Source: Flavobacteriaceae bacterium
GTDB taxonomy: Bacteria > Bacteroidota > Bacteroidia > Flavobacteriales > Flavobacteriaceae
Assembly: GCA_947456815.1 (NCBI GenBank)
Contig: CANGTL010000002.1
Coordinates: forward strand, 1 to 64,000
Direction: 5' to 3'
DNA: 64,000 nucleotides
Positions 30,604 to 40,781 of this stretch are shown here, in pieces. Numbering within the stretch: the first letter of the stretch is position 1; the number at the start of each line of letters is the position of its first letter. The position numbers and the translations under genes were made by a program. The notes below the pieces were generated by a model that did not search any database, was not told the DNA's origin, and saw only the letters and a list, made by a program, of their open reading frames with translations.

Positions 30604-32775
30604 ATGAAATCAAACCAACTTCTTGCATTTTTACTTTTTATCTGCGTAGCTGCAGTTGCCCAACAAAAAATTACCGTCGAAGATATCTATACTGGAACAT
30701 TCCGTGCAAAAGGAATGGATGAATTACAATCTTTGAAAAACACCAATCAATACACTGTTCTTAATTTTGATCGCGCAAGTCGAACGATGCAAATAGATTT
30801 GTATGATTTTGCGACTTTAAACAAAGTAGCCACGTTGATTGACACGAAGAATCACAAAGAATTGGCAGAAGGAATAGACAGTTACAGCTTTAGTGCTGAC
30901 GAGAAGATGATTTTGATTGCAACTGGTTCGAACCAGATTTTCCGTCATTCCTTCACAGCGGATTATTTTTTATACGATACAGTTACTAAAGAATTAACAA
31001 AATTGTTTGATAGTCAAGTGCAAGAACCGACTTTTTCTCCTGATGGAAAAATGATTGCTTATGCCAAAGAAAACAATCTGTTTGTTTACGACATTGCAAC
31101 TAAAAAGTCGACTCCAATAACCAACGATGGTAAGAAAAACGCCATTATCAACGGAATTACAGACTGGGTTTACGAAGAAGAATTTGCTTTTGTAAGAGCA
31201 TTTGATTGGAGCAAAGACAGCAAAAAAATTGCGTATATACGATTTGATGAAAGTCAAGTGCCGGAGTTTTCGATGTCGGTTTTTCAAAAAGAATTGTATC
31301 CTAAAGTAGAAACGTTCAAGTATCCAAAGGCAGGCGAAAAAAATTCGGAGGTTTCTTTGCACATTTATGATGTGGCTACAGCTTCGAAAAAAGACGTCAA
31401 CCTGAGCAACTACTCTGATTTCTATATTGCTAGAATGAAATGGACCAATGATGCAAATGTATTGTGCGCTCAGGTTTTGAATCGCCATCAAGACAATTTA
31501 GACCTTTTGTTTATTGATGGAAAAACTGCGGTTGCTAAAGTCGCTTTGAACGAAAAAGATAAGGCTTACATTGATGTTACAGACAATCTCACTTTTTTAA
31601 AAGACAATAGTTTTATTTGGACAAGTGAGAAAGATGGATTCAATCATATTTATCTGTATGACAACACTGGAAAACTGAAAAACCAAGTGACCAAAGGCAA
31701 TTGGGAAGTCACCAATTATTATGGTTTTGACGAAAAAAACAAAACGGTTTATTATGAATCTGTTGAAAATGGGTCGATTAATAGAGATGTCTATCGCATT
31801 CAATTGGATGGAAAAAACAAAGTGAGATTGAGTTCGCAAACGGGAACAAATTCCGCTACTTTTAGCCCAAATTTCCAATACTATATCAACAAGTATTCTA
31901 GCGCAACGCAAGCGACGATTTATACTTTGAATGAATCGAAAGCCGGTAAGCAAGTAAAAGTTATCGAAAACAACGAGGCTTTAATGACCAAATTAAAAGG
32001 TTACAATTTGCCATCTAAAGAATTTTTCGTTTTGAAAACAGAAAAAGGACATAACCTTAATGCTTGGATGATTAAGCCGAAGGACTTTGATGCAACCAAA
32101 AAATATCCAGTTTTTATGTACCAGTATTCGGGACCAGGTTCACAACAAGTCAATAATGACTGGAACGGTGCAGACGATTATTGGTTTATGATGTTGTCGC
32201 AACAAGGTTATATTGTGGCTTGCGTGGATGGAAGAGGAACGGGTTTCAAAGGCGCCGAGTTTAAAAAATGTACCCAAAAAGATTTAGGTAAGTTCGAAGT
32301 AGAAGATCAAATTGATGCTGCGAAAGTGTTCGGAAGTTATGCTTATGTTGACAAGGCTAGAATAGGAATCTTCGGTTGGAGTTATGGCGGATTCATGTCA
32401 TCGAATTGTTTGTTTAAAGGCAATGACGTTTTCAAAATGGCGATTGCGGTTGCGCCAGTTACGAATTGGCGATTTTACGACAGTATCTATACCGAAAGAT
32501 ATTTGCAAACGCCACAGGAAAATGCAAGTGGATATGATTCGAATTCACCGATCAATTATGTAGACAAATTGAAAGGGAAATTCCTTTTGATTCATGGTTC
32601 TGCTGATGACAATGTGCATGTGCAAAATTCGATGCAAATGATAGAAGCATTGATTCAAGCTAATAAGCAATTCGATTCACAGATTTATCCAGACAAAAAT
32701 CACGGAATTTATGGTGGAAAAACACGTATTCAGTTATACAACAAAATGACGAATTTCATTAAAGATAATTTATAA
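30604..32775 (+). CDS. Dipeptidyl peptidase IV, S9 family
   Basis: Signal peptide; propeller domain; catalytic GWSYGGF, GSADDNVH and KNHGIYG. Confidence 0.96.
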   Translation: MKSNQLLAFLLFICVAAVAQQKITVEDIYTGTFRAKGMDELQSLKNTNQYTVLNFDRASRTMQIDLYDFATLNKVATLIDTKNHKELAEGIDSYSFSADEKMILIATGSNQIFRHSFTADYFLYDTVTKELTKLFDSQVQEPTFSPDGKMIAYAKENNLFVYDIATKKSTPITNDGKKNAIINGITDWVYEEEFAFVRAFDWSKDSKKIAYIRFDESQVPEFSMSVFQKELYPKVETFKYPKAGEKNSEVSLHIYDVATASKKDVNLSNYSDFYIARMKWTNDANVLCAQVLNRHQDNLDLLFIDGKTAVAKVALNEKDKAYIDVTDNLTFLKDNSFIWTSEKDGFNHIYLYDNTGKLKNQVTKGNWEVTNYYGFDEKNKTVYYESVENGSINRDVYRIQLDGKNKVRLSSQTGTNSATFSPNFQYYINKYSSATQATIYTLNESKAGKQVKVIENNEALMTKLKGYNLPSKEFFVLKTEKGHNLNAWMIKPKDFDATKKYPVFMYQYSGPGSQQVNNDWNGADDYWFMMLSQQGYIVACVDGRGTGFKGAEFKKCTQKDLGKFEVEDQIDAAKVFGSYAYVDKARIGIFGWSYGGFMSSNCLFKGNDVFKMAIAVAPVTNWRFYDSIYTERYLQTPQENASGYDSNSPINYVDKLKGKFLLIHGSADDNVHVQNSMQMIEALIQANKQFDSQIYPDKNHGIYGGKTRIQLYNKMTNFIKDNL

Positions 32776-32799
32776 AACCAAACTAAAACTCTAAATACA

Positions 32800-34347
32800 A
32801 TGACAGAAACTCAAGTAAAAACAGGACATCCAAAGGGACTCTATTTCTTATTCTTTACAGAAATGTGGGAACGATTTAGTTATTATGGAATGAGAGCGAT
32901 TTTCATTCTTTTTATGACCGATAAGGTGATGGGATTAGCCATGAATGATGCTGATGCGTCACAAATTTACGGGAGTTACACCGGCTTGGTCTATTTGACA
33001 CCACTGTTAGGAGGATATCTATGTGATAAATATTTGGGAAATCGAAGAAGTATTATCATCGGTGGACTGTTGATGGCTTTAGGTCAGTTTTGTATGTTCT
33101 TGAGCGCTTCGGCAGGAGCTGACGGTGGAATTTCTATCATGTGGGCTGGATTGACAGCGATTATTATCGGTAACGGGTTTTTCAAGCCAAATATTTCGAC
33201 CATGGTTGGACAATTGTATCCAGCTAATGACCGTCGAATTGACAGTGCTTTTACCATCTTTTATATGGGAATTAACTTAGGTGCATTCTTCTCTCCATTG
33301 GTTTGTGGCTCGATGGATTTCAAATGGGGATTCTTGGCAGCATGCGTTGGAATGTTATTAGGTTTAGTAACTTTTATCATGTATCAAAAGAAATATTTGA
33401 TTTCTGAGGAGGGAAAAGAAATCGGATTACTGGTGAAAAAATTAGATGCAAAAAGTATTGGAACTATTGTAGGATCTATTGCTATTATATTCTTTATGTT
33501 GAATTTCAAGCAAATGTTCAAGAGTGATGTAGATATCATTAGCTACTTTATTTACGGCGCAATGATTTTAATGCCTATTATTATTTTTAGCGACAAGAGT
33601 TTAACAAAAATTGAAATTCAAAGGATTTCAGTTATATTCATTTTAGTGTTTTTCGTAATTTTCTTCTGGGGCGCTTTTGAGCAAGCGGGAGCATCATTGA
33701 CTTTATTTGCAGAGAGACAAACAGAAAGGACCTTATTCGGATGGGAAATGCCAGCTTCTTATTTTCAATCTGTAAATCCTTTAGCAGTTATTGCATTAGC
33801 GCCAGTTTTTACAATCATCTGGGGATTCTTATACATCAGAAAATTAGAGCCATCATCACCTAAGAAAATGGCGATTGGTTTGGCATTGGTTGCTTTAGGA
33901 TATGTTGTAATTGCGATTGCTGTAAAAGGACTTGGTGTTGAAGATAAAGTTTCTATGTGGTGGTTAATTGCACTATATATTATACATACGATGGGAGAAT
34001 TATGTTTGTCTCCAATCGGATTATCGATGGTTTCTAAATTAGCGCCTTTGCGTTTATCTTCTTTAATGATGGGAACGTGGTTCTTAGGAAATGCTGCTGC
34101 AAATAAGTTTGCTGGAACATTAAGCGCGCTAATTCCACCAACCGCTGGTGCTGAAGCATCTACTGGACCTTTGGTTTATCCATCATTTTTAGGATTTGAA
34201 ATTACAAACTTATATGAGTTCTTTATGTTGTTTATCATCATGACTGGAGCTGCTGCTGCAATTTTATTTGTATTGAGTTCATGGTTGCAAAAAATGATGC
34301 ACAACGACCACGTGGAAGGAATTGATTTGTCTGTAGAAAATAGATAA
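32800..34347 (+). CDS. POT/PTR2-family peptide MFS transporter (copy 1)
   Basis: FTEMWERFSYYGMRAIF (ExxER motif); GNGFFKPNISTMVGQLY; GELCLSPIGLSMVSKLAP. Confidence 0.95.
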   Translation: MTETQVKTGHPKGLYFLFFTEMWERFSYYGMRAIFILFMTDKVMGLAMNDADASQIYGSYTGLVYLTPLLGGYLCDKYLGNRRSIIIGGLLMALGQFCMFLSASAGADGGISIMWAGLTAIIIGNGFFKPNISTMVGQLYPANDRRIDSAFTIFYMGINLGAFFSPLVCGSMDFKWGFLAACVGMLLGLVTFIMYQKKYLISEEGKEIGLLVKKLDAKSIGTIVGSIAIIFFMLNFKQMFKSDVDIISYFIYGAMILMPIIIFSDKSLTKIEIQRISVIFILVFFVIFFWGAFEQAGASLTLFAERQTERTLFGWEMPASYFQSVNPLAVIALAPVFTIIWGFLYIRKLEPSSPKKMAIGLALVALGYVVIAIAVKGLGVEDKVSMWWLIALYIIHTMGELCLSPIGLSMVSKLAPLRLSSLMMGTWFLGNAAANKFAGTLSALIPPTAGAEASTGPLVYPSFLGFEITNLYEFFMLFIIMTGAAAAILFVLSSWLQKMMHNDHVEGIDLSVENR

Positions 34348-34353
34348 TTAATC

Positions 34354-36021
34354 TTGCTGACTATGTGGAATAAACATCCAAAAGCATTACCGTACTTATT
34401 TTTATCCGAAATGTGGGAGCGTTTCGGATATTATTTGATGATCGGAATTTTTACGCTTTATCTTAAAGATGTAGAAGCTGGTTTTGCCATGACCGAAAAA
34501 GAAGCGTCTGATTTGTATGGAACTTTTATCGCATTGGTTTTCTTAACACCGTTTATTGGAGGTTTGATTGCCGACAGGTATTTGGGTTATCGAACTTCCA
34601 TTATTATTGGTGGATTGTTAATGGGAATCGGATATTTCATGATGGGAATCCACAACATTACAATCCTCTATATCGCAATGACTTTTGTAATTGTTGGTAA
34701 CGGTTTTTTTAAACCGAATATTTCAACTTTACTAGGTAATTTCTACTCCAAAGAAGAATACAAAGACAAGAAGGACGAAGGCTACAATATTTTCTATATG
34801 GGAATTAATATTGGTGCTTTTATTTGTAATTTCTTCGGAGCTGCGTTACAGATTCTCTTAGGTTGGCAATATGCTTTTATGGCAGCCGGTGTCGGTATGT
34901 TTGTAGGCGTTTTGGTTTTTATATTAGGAACCAAACATTACACAGGCTACGACCAGAAAAAAGGAACGCAAGATGGAGATATGCCTTTTTATAAAATTGT
35001 ACTCTTTATTTTGCTGCCATCTGTTGTTTTTGGTATTATTGGCTGGATGCTCAAAGGCGTGACTTCAGATGCCAATCCAGATAGTTATATTTTTGGATCG
35101 GATAGTACAGATGCCTTTATTTTTGCTTGTATTCCAGTGATTTTCTTTTATGCAAGTTTATATTTTAAAGCCAAGCCTGACGACAAAAGACCTATTGGTG
35201 CTTTATTGTCGATTTTTGCGGTGGTGATTTTGTTTTGGGCAGTTTTCAAACTAAACGGCTCGGCGCTTAACACCTGGGCGGATCGTTATACAGATAGAGA
35301 AATTACAGGAACTACTAAAGACGTTTTTAACGGATTAAAATTATCGAAAGAAATTGAGTACAAGAAAGATTCAGTCGAGTTATACGACGCTAGTTTTAGA
35401 CTTCAAAAAGAAAATGGAGAAGTCAAAAAAGTAGTAGATTATCCTGTTTATTTCAGGAATGTTGCCAAAGATAAATTGCCCGAAGAAAATTCGAAAGTGA
35501 GTTTGTGGGCAACAAATTTAAGTCAATCGATCAATCCAGGTTGGGTGATTATTCTAACTCCATTAGTTGTTGCGTTTTTTACTTTTTTACGTGGTAGAAA
35601 AAAAGAACCGTCTACGCCAACGAAAATCGCTTTCGGTTTATTAATCTCGGCGTTGTCAGTATTGGTTATGGTGGCAGCTGTAAAAATGGGTGCAAATGGT
35701 TCTGAAAAAGTGAGTGTTTGGTGGCTCGTTGCCAATTACGGAATCATTACTATTGGAGAACTATTTCTGAGTCCAATGGGACTGTCCGTAGTTTCGAAAT
35801 TAAGTCCAACGAACATTACTTCTTTGATGATGGGAGGTTGGTTTTTATCGACTTCTATTGGAAATAAATTGAGTGGTGTGCTTGCAAGTTTATGGGATAC
35901 GTATGACGACAAAACCGATTTCTTTTGGATTAACTTTTCTTTATTAATATTTGCAACATTGTTGATGTTTATTTTACTCAAGCAACTCAATAAAGTGATG
36001 CAAGAAAAAGGAATCAAATAA
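34354..36021 (+). CDS. POT/PTR2-family peptide MFS transporter (copy 2, with loop insertion)
   Basis: SEMWERFGYYLMIGIF; GNGFFKPNISTLLGNFY; GELFLSPMGLSVVSKLSP; extra hydrophilic stretch around residues 305-395. Confidence 0.95.
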   Translation: MLTMWNKHPKALPYLFLSEMWERFGYYLMIGIFTLYLKDVEAGFAMTEKEASDLYGTFIALVFLTPFIGGLIADRYLGYRTSIIIGGLLMGIGYFMMGIHNITILYIAMTFVIVGNGFFKPNISTLLGNFYSKEEYKDKKDEGYNIFYMGINIGAFICNFFGAALQILLGWQYAFMAAGVGMFVGVLVFILGTKHYTGYDQKKGTQDGDMPFYKIVLFILLPSVVFGIIGWMLKGVTSDANPDSYIFGSDSTDAFIFACIPVIFFYASLYFKAKPDDKRPIGALLSIFAVVILFWAVFKLNGSALNTWADRYTDREITGTTKDVFNGLKLSKEIEYKKDSVELYDASFRLQKENGEVKKVVDYPVYFRNVAKDKLPEENSKVSLWATNLSQSINPGWVIILTPLVVAFFTFLRGRKKEPSTPTKIAFGLLISALSVLVMVAAVKMGANGSEKVSVWWLVANYGIITIGELFLSPMGLSVVSKLSPTNITSLMMGGWFLSTSIGNKLSGVLASLWDTYDDKTDFFWINFSLLIFATLLMFILLKQLNKVMQEKGIK

Positions 36022-36029
36022 AATATACT

Positions 36030-37529
36030 ATGGAACAAAACCTAACATTAGATCAGATTCAGAATTTCGAAGGCAAGTATCCAAAACAACTTTGGTATTT
36101 GTTCTTAGTAGAAATGTGGGAACGTTTTTGTTTCTATGGAATGCGTGGTGTTTTGACCATTTTTATGGCGGACCAAGTTTTGGGATTATCACTTTCTGAT
36201 AAAGAAGCAAATCTAAAGTATGGCGCCATCCAAGCATTTGTTTACGCTTTTACGTTTATTGGCGGAATTTTCGCTGATAAGATTTTAGGCTTCAAAAAAT
36301 CACTTGTGTTTGGTGGAATTGTAATGATTGCAGGAAATTTATTAATTGCTTTTTCTCCACAAGAGATGTTTTATCTTGGAATTACTTTATCGATTATCGG
36401 AACTGGTTTTTTCAAACCAAATATTTCCTCTATGGTTGGTGAATTGTATAAAGAAGGAGATAGTAGAAGAGATGCTGGTTTTGGATTGTTCTATTCTGGA
36501 ATCAATATTGGCGCGCTCCTGGGCGGTGCGGTTTGCGTTTATTTCGGAACCAGCAAGGATTATGGTTGGAGCTATTCATTTCTCTCTGCTGCCGTTGTAA
36601 TGCTAATTGGATTGGTTACGTTTATGTTGACCAAGAAATCTCTAGGGCCAATTGGTGATTCTCCTTTGTTGGAGTTACCTAAATCAAAAAGAACTACAAA
36701 GGAAATTGCCGTTTATATTGGTTCAATCATTAGTATTCCGCTCATTTTTATGATGATTAAGAATACCGATTACACCGATTATTTTATGTACACGATTGGT
36801 CCATTAGCCATTTTCTATTTCTTATTTGAAACTTATAAGGAAAAAGAATTGAAGGCACAGAAGAAACTAATCGCCGCATTTATTTTTATCATCTTCTCCA
36901 TTATATTTTGGGCATTTTTTGAACAAAGCGGTGGGTCTTTGGCGCTGTTTGCTCAAAATAATTTGCATCATAATTTATTGTTTTTCGAAATCAATCCGAA
37001 CATTGTAAACAATACGTCAAATTCTTTATTTGTTATTGTTTTTAGTCCAATTCTTGGGTTGCTTTGGTTGGCTATGGCAAAAAGGAAATTAGAGCCGAAC
37101 ACGGTTGTTAAATTTGGGTTAGGATTTCTTTTCCTTGCCGCAGCGTTCTATGTTTTTTACTATACTAGATTTTTCGCCGATGTGGAAGGATTAACATCTT
37201 TGAATATTTTTACTTTAGCTTATTTAGTAATTACTTTTGGAGAGCTTTGTTTATCTCCGATAGGATTGTCAATTATGACCAAATTGTCACCAAAAAGATT
37301 ATCGGGAATGATGATGGGAATGTGGTTTTTGGCGAGCGCTTACGGGCAATATGCCGCAGGTTTGTTAGGAGCCGGAATGTCGTCGCCAGACGAAAATGCT
37401 TCTTTAGTTTCGAAACTACAAGGATATACTGATGGCTACTATCAATTGGCGGTTTATGCACTAATATCGGGAGCGGTCTTGATAATCTTTACGCCATTAA
37501 TCAAAAAATTGATGCAAGAAGTAAAATAA
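36030..37529 (+). CDS. POT/PTR2-family peptide MFS transporter (copy 3)
   Basis: VEMWERFCFYGMRGVL; GTGFFKPNISSMVGELY; GELCLSPIGLSIMTKLSP. Confidence 0.95.
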   Translation: MEQNLTLDQIQNFEGKYPKQLWYLFLVEMWERFCFYGMRGVLTIFMADQVLGLSLSDKEANLKYGAIQAFVYAFTFIGGIFADKILGFKKSLVFGGIVMIAGNLLIAFSPQEMFYLGITLSIIGTGFFKPNISSMVGELYKEGDSRRDAGFGLFYSGINIGALLGGAVCVYFGTSKDYGWSYSFLSAAVVMLIGLVTFMLTKKSLGPIGDSPLLELPKSKRTTKEIAVYIGSIISIPLIFMMIKNTDYTDYFMYTIGPLAIFYFLFETYKEKELKAQKKLIAAFIFIIFSIIFWAFFEQSGGSLALFAQNNLHHNLLFFEINPNIVNNTSNSLFVIVFSPILGLLWLAMAKRKLEPNTVVKFGLGFLFLAAAFYVFYYTRFFADVEGLTSLNIFTLAYLVITFGELCLSPIGLSIMTKLSPKRLSGMMMGMWFLASAYGQYAAGLLGAGMSSPDENASLVSKLQGYTDGYYQLAVYALISGAVLIIFTPLIKKLMQEVK

Positions 37530-37586
37530 ATTTAGTACTTTCGGCATTGTTTTTGTCAACTGAGAGAACCTTTTAAAAAATATATT

Positions 37587-38048
37587 ATGAAAAAGATACT
37601 AATTGTAGCACTACTAATTCTGGGTTCAGCAACAGTAGGAGCGCAAGAATTAAAGTGGGAGACCAACCTAGAGCAAGCATCACAAATAGCAATGAAAACT
37701 AAGAAACCATTGCTAATGTTTTTTACAGGAAGTGACTGGTGCGGTTGGTGTATTCGTCTACAAAATGAAGTGTTAAGAAAGCCAGAATTTGCAGCTTGGG
37801 CAAAGGAAAATGTAGTTTTGTTAGAACTAGATTTCCCACGAAGAAGTCCGCAATTGCCAGAAATTCAAAAGCAAAATATGGAATTGCAACAGATTTTCGA
37901 AGTACGAGGATATCCAACGATTTGGTTGGCAAATCCGACTAAGAAAGACGGAAAAACCAACTTAGAGAAATTAGGAAGTACGGGCTATGTTGCTGGTGGT
38001 CCTGAGAAATGGTTGGAAACTGCCAATCAAATTTTGAAGAATAAATAG
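37587..38048 (+). CDS. Secreted thioredoxin-family protein
   Basis: Signal peptide MKKILIVALLILGSATVGAQ; FFTGSDWCGWCIRLQ CxxC active site; cis-Pro region RGYPTIWLA. Confidence 0.9.
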   Translation: MKKILIVALLILGSATVGAQELKWETNLEQASQIAMKTKKPLLMFFTGSDWCGWCIRLQNEVLRKPEFAAWAKENVVLLELDFPRRSPQLPEIQKQNMELQQIFEVRGYPTIWLANPTKKDGKTNLEKLGSTGYVAGGPEKWLETANQILKNK

Positions 38049-38052
38049 ATTA

Positions 38053-40077
38053 CTACTCCAATTTATAAAATCCCTTTTCATATGTATTTTGAAAGGGGAT
38101 TTTTTCTTTTATACATGTAGATTTCCAAAGCGATGAATAGGATTTGAAATTACTAGCATCGGCAATGATCAGTTTGGGTCTGCACGTTTTTAAAACTCGA
38201 TTTAAGTTGATTTTTGGTGATTGCCTCATAACAAGAATGTCCGGGTTCACGTTTTTTGGATAGGTGCCCGCACTGTCGATAACTACAATTTTCTTATTTG
38301 AGATATACATCAGATTTGGAACTGTATTTTCTTTTACAACTTTTGCAAAGTTCGCCGTTAAGTATGGTTGTATTGTATTGTACAAAGAAGTGCCAGAATC
38401 CTTAAATAGATATACTTTATTGCCTTTTCTTTCGGCGAATAAGGTTGACTTATTAATGTTAAAGACAATTAGTTCATTTTCGTTGTGGATTCTCCATTTC
38501 GTATAGAAAAAACTAGCTTGGATTAGAACTACTCCAGCACAAACATAAACCATTTGCCTAAAGCTTGGTTGTTTGAAGTAAATCACTGCGGCGATTACCA
38601 AAAGATAAAGGCTCACTACCATTAGTATATTGAATGGGATTTCAGTAAACACCATTTGATCAAACGCTGCTATTTTTTGAATGATGAAGTTCATAAAGGC
38701 AATCGATTTTTCAACAATTCGAACAAGAAAAAATGGAGCAAGATTAAGTAATAGCAAAATCATCAAAAGCAGTCCCAAAGCCATTATGATGCTCAAAAAT
38801 GGAATTATGACTAAGTTAGTGATAAAGAATAGTCCCGGGAATTGATGAAAATAATAAATACTTATAGGCAATGTTCCAATTTGAGCGGCAAAAGATACCG
38901 TAAGAATGTCCCAAAAATATTGAGTGATTTTGTATTTAGGCTCCCAAATCGAGCCAAGTAAAGGTTGTAACCAAAGTATAAAGAACAGCGCCAAGTAACT
39001 AAGTTGAAATCCAACGTCGAAAAGAAAAGACGGCTCAAAGAGCAAAATCAATAGCAGCGAAACCAATAAGGTGTGAAACATATTTGTTTTTCGTTTCAAA
39101 TGCAATCCGATGGCAACGAATGAAAACATAGTAACTGATCGAATTACCGATGGTGAAAGGCCGGCTATAAATGCGAATGCCCAAAGTGAAACTAGAATGA
39201 AAGCCAACTTGAAATAGTTGACCCATTTTGTTTTGGGAAGATATTTTAAAATAAATCCCAAGAACAACACGATGAAACCAACATGTAGGCCTGACACGGA
39301 AAGGATATGAACCGCGCCTGCCTTTTGATAATCGAGAACAATGTCCTTAGAAATATCTTGCTGCTGTCCCAAAATTAAGGCAGCAAGAACGTTTAATTCC
39401 ACTGAATTAAAATGTGCTTCTTGCAAACCAACTAGTATTTTTGACCGAATGGCATCGGAGTAGTAGAAAAGATCTTTTACCAAAATCGGCTGAATCTTAA
39501 ATTCTGAATCTTCAACGTAGGTTTGCGCTAAAATTGACTTTGTCGACAAGTACTTCCCATAGTCAAATTGGTTTGGATTTAATGGTGGCTTATGGGGAAT
39601 AATTGTAGAAATAACGCCAAGTGTAGTGCCAATTTGCAAGTTATTTCTTGTGCTGTTTTTCTTAAAATTGACAATGATTTTGCCAGAGCAATTAGAATGA
39701 TCAATTTTATTAACTAGCCCAATATATCGATCATAATATACAGTGCTCTTTAGTTTCTCCCTTAGAACAATTTCTACTTGATGAGGAAGTTCAATCGAAC
39801 GAATTTGATTGAGGTAATTGTCTTTTTGATTCGAACTGAAATGAGTCGTCAAAGAGTAAAATCCAAGACAAAACGAAAAGAAATAAGTTGCAAAACCAAA
39901 TAAGTTGTTTTGGATAAATTGCTTCTGAGTCCAGAAATAGGTAAGGCAAAAAGTAACGAATGAAGTAGCAATAAGAAGCGTGGCCCAGATAAAATCTAAA
40001 TTGCTAAAGTGTGCAACTAAGATTCCGAAAATAAAGGCAATAGTAACTCGGCTTAAAGGAAATTGAATGGCGTTCAC
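38053..40077 (-). CDS. ComEC/Rec2-family DNA internalisation-like membrane protein
   Basis: 674 aa; competence domain AGAVHILSVSGLHVGFIVLFL...GLSPSVIRSVTMFSFVAIGLHLKRKTN; C-terminal extracytoplasmic region. Confidence 0.92.
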   Translation of the reverse strand: MNAIQFPLSRVTIAFIFGILVAHFSNLDFIWATLLIATSFVTFCLTYFWTQKQFIQNNLFGFATYFFSFCLGFYSLTTHFSSNQKDNYLNQIRSIELPHQVEIVLREKLKSTVYYDRYIGLVNKIDHSNCSGKIIVNFKKNSTRNNLQIGTTLGVISTIIPHKPPLNPNQFDYGKYLSTKSILAQTYVEDSEFKIQPILVKDLFYYSDAIRSKILVGLQEAHFNSVELNVLAALILGQQQDISKDIVLDYQKAGAVHILSVSGLHVGFIVLFLGFILKYLPKTKWVNYFKLAFILVSLWAFAFIAGLSPSVIRSVTMFSFVAIGLHLKRKTNMFHTLLVSLLLILLFEPSFLFDVGFQLSYLALFFILWLQPLLGSIWEPKYKITQYFWDILTVSFAAQIGTLPISIYYFHQFPGLFFITNLVIIPFLSIIMALGLLLMILLLLNLAPFFLVRIVEKSIAFMNFIIQKIAAFDQMVFTEIPFNILMVVSLYLLVIAAVIYFKQPSFRQMVYVCAGVVLIQASFFYTKWRIHNENELIVFNINKSTLFAERKGNKVYLFKDSGTSLYNTIQPYLTANFAKVVKENTVPNLMYISNKKIVVIDSAGTYPKNVNPDILVMRQSPKINLNRVLKTCRPKLIIADASNFKSYSSLWKSTCIKEKIPFQNTYEKGFYKLE

Positions 40078-40117
40078 GCCTCTAAATTATTCAATTATAA
40101 TTAATAAGCCAAATAAT

Positions 40118-40747
40118 TTACTCTAAAATTCGGTTGGCTTGCGCGAAGTTTTTTCCGTAGTAAGGTTCTTTGGTCGATGAAATAATAACACCTTTTTGTG
40201 TCGAGGAATGGATGAATTTGATTTCATCATCGGTCACTTCAGTAACCATACCGACATGGTTAATCACGCTTTTTCCGTTGGTTCTAAAGAAAATCAAGTC
40301 GCCTTTTCGAATGTCATCTTCATTCAATATTCTGCCAATTTTTGCCATATCCACCGAGGAACGTGGCAAAGTGATGTCAAATTTTTTGAAGGTGCTAAAC
40401 ATCAAACCCGAGCAATCAAAGCCATCAGTGGTCGTTCCGCCAGCTTTGTATTTTGTGCCTAGGTTTTCTGATGCTGCATTAATCAATTGCTTAACAATAT
40501 AACTCGAATCATCAACACTAATTACGTAATCATCATCATTTTTATCGTTAATTCGACTGCCTACGACCGCTTTTTTGGGCTCTTGTTTCTTCTGTTGTGA
40601 TTTTGCTTTTTCTGCTATTTTTTTGCTTTCAGGAGTTCGGTAAATTCCTCGTTTCATCGCTTCGGATTTGGAGGTAATAATACTTGATGTCGGTTTACAA
40701 CTTACTAAAAAAGTAAAGAGAATGAGTAGTGATAATATAGATTTCAA
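40118..40747 (-). CDS. NlpC/P60 (C40) family lipoprotein peptidase
   Basis: GTKYKAGGTTTDGFDCSGLMFSTFKKFDITLPRSS; KGDLIFFRTNGKSVINHVGMVTE. TTG start at 40747 would give MKSILSLLILFTFLVSC; the listed start at 40843 overlaps lpxB by 62 bp. Confidence 0.85.
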   Translation of the reverse strand: MKSILSLLILFTFLVSCKPTSSIITSKSEAMKRGIYRTPESKKIAEKAKSQQKKQEPKKAVVGSRINDKNDDDYVISVDDSSYIVKQLINAASENLGTKYKAGGTTTDGFDCSGLMFSTFKKFDITLPRSSVDMAKIGRILNEDDIRKGDLIFFRTNGKSVINHVGMVTEVTDDEIKFIHSSTQKGVIISSTKEPYYGKNFAQANRILE

Positions 40748-40781
40748 AAGATTTCTTTTAGATGGGTGATATTTTATAACG

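Noticed and set aside
30994-31491. 165 aa antisense ORF within DPP-IV
   Set aside because: Shadow ORF on the strand opposite a clear catalytic gene; no start context or recognisable domain.
38077-38106. aaaatcccttttcatatgtattttgaaaggggatttttt hairpin as a dedicated terminator
   Set aside because: It could terminate the upstream thioredoxin-family gene but lies within the comEC 3' coding sequence, so I did not list it as a separate confident feature.
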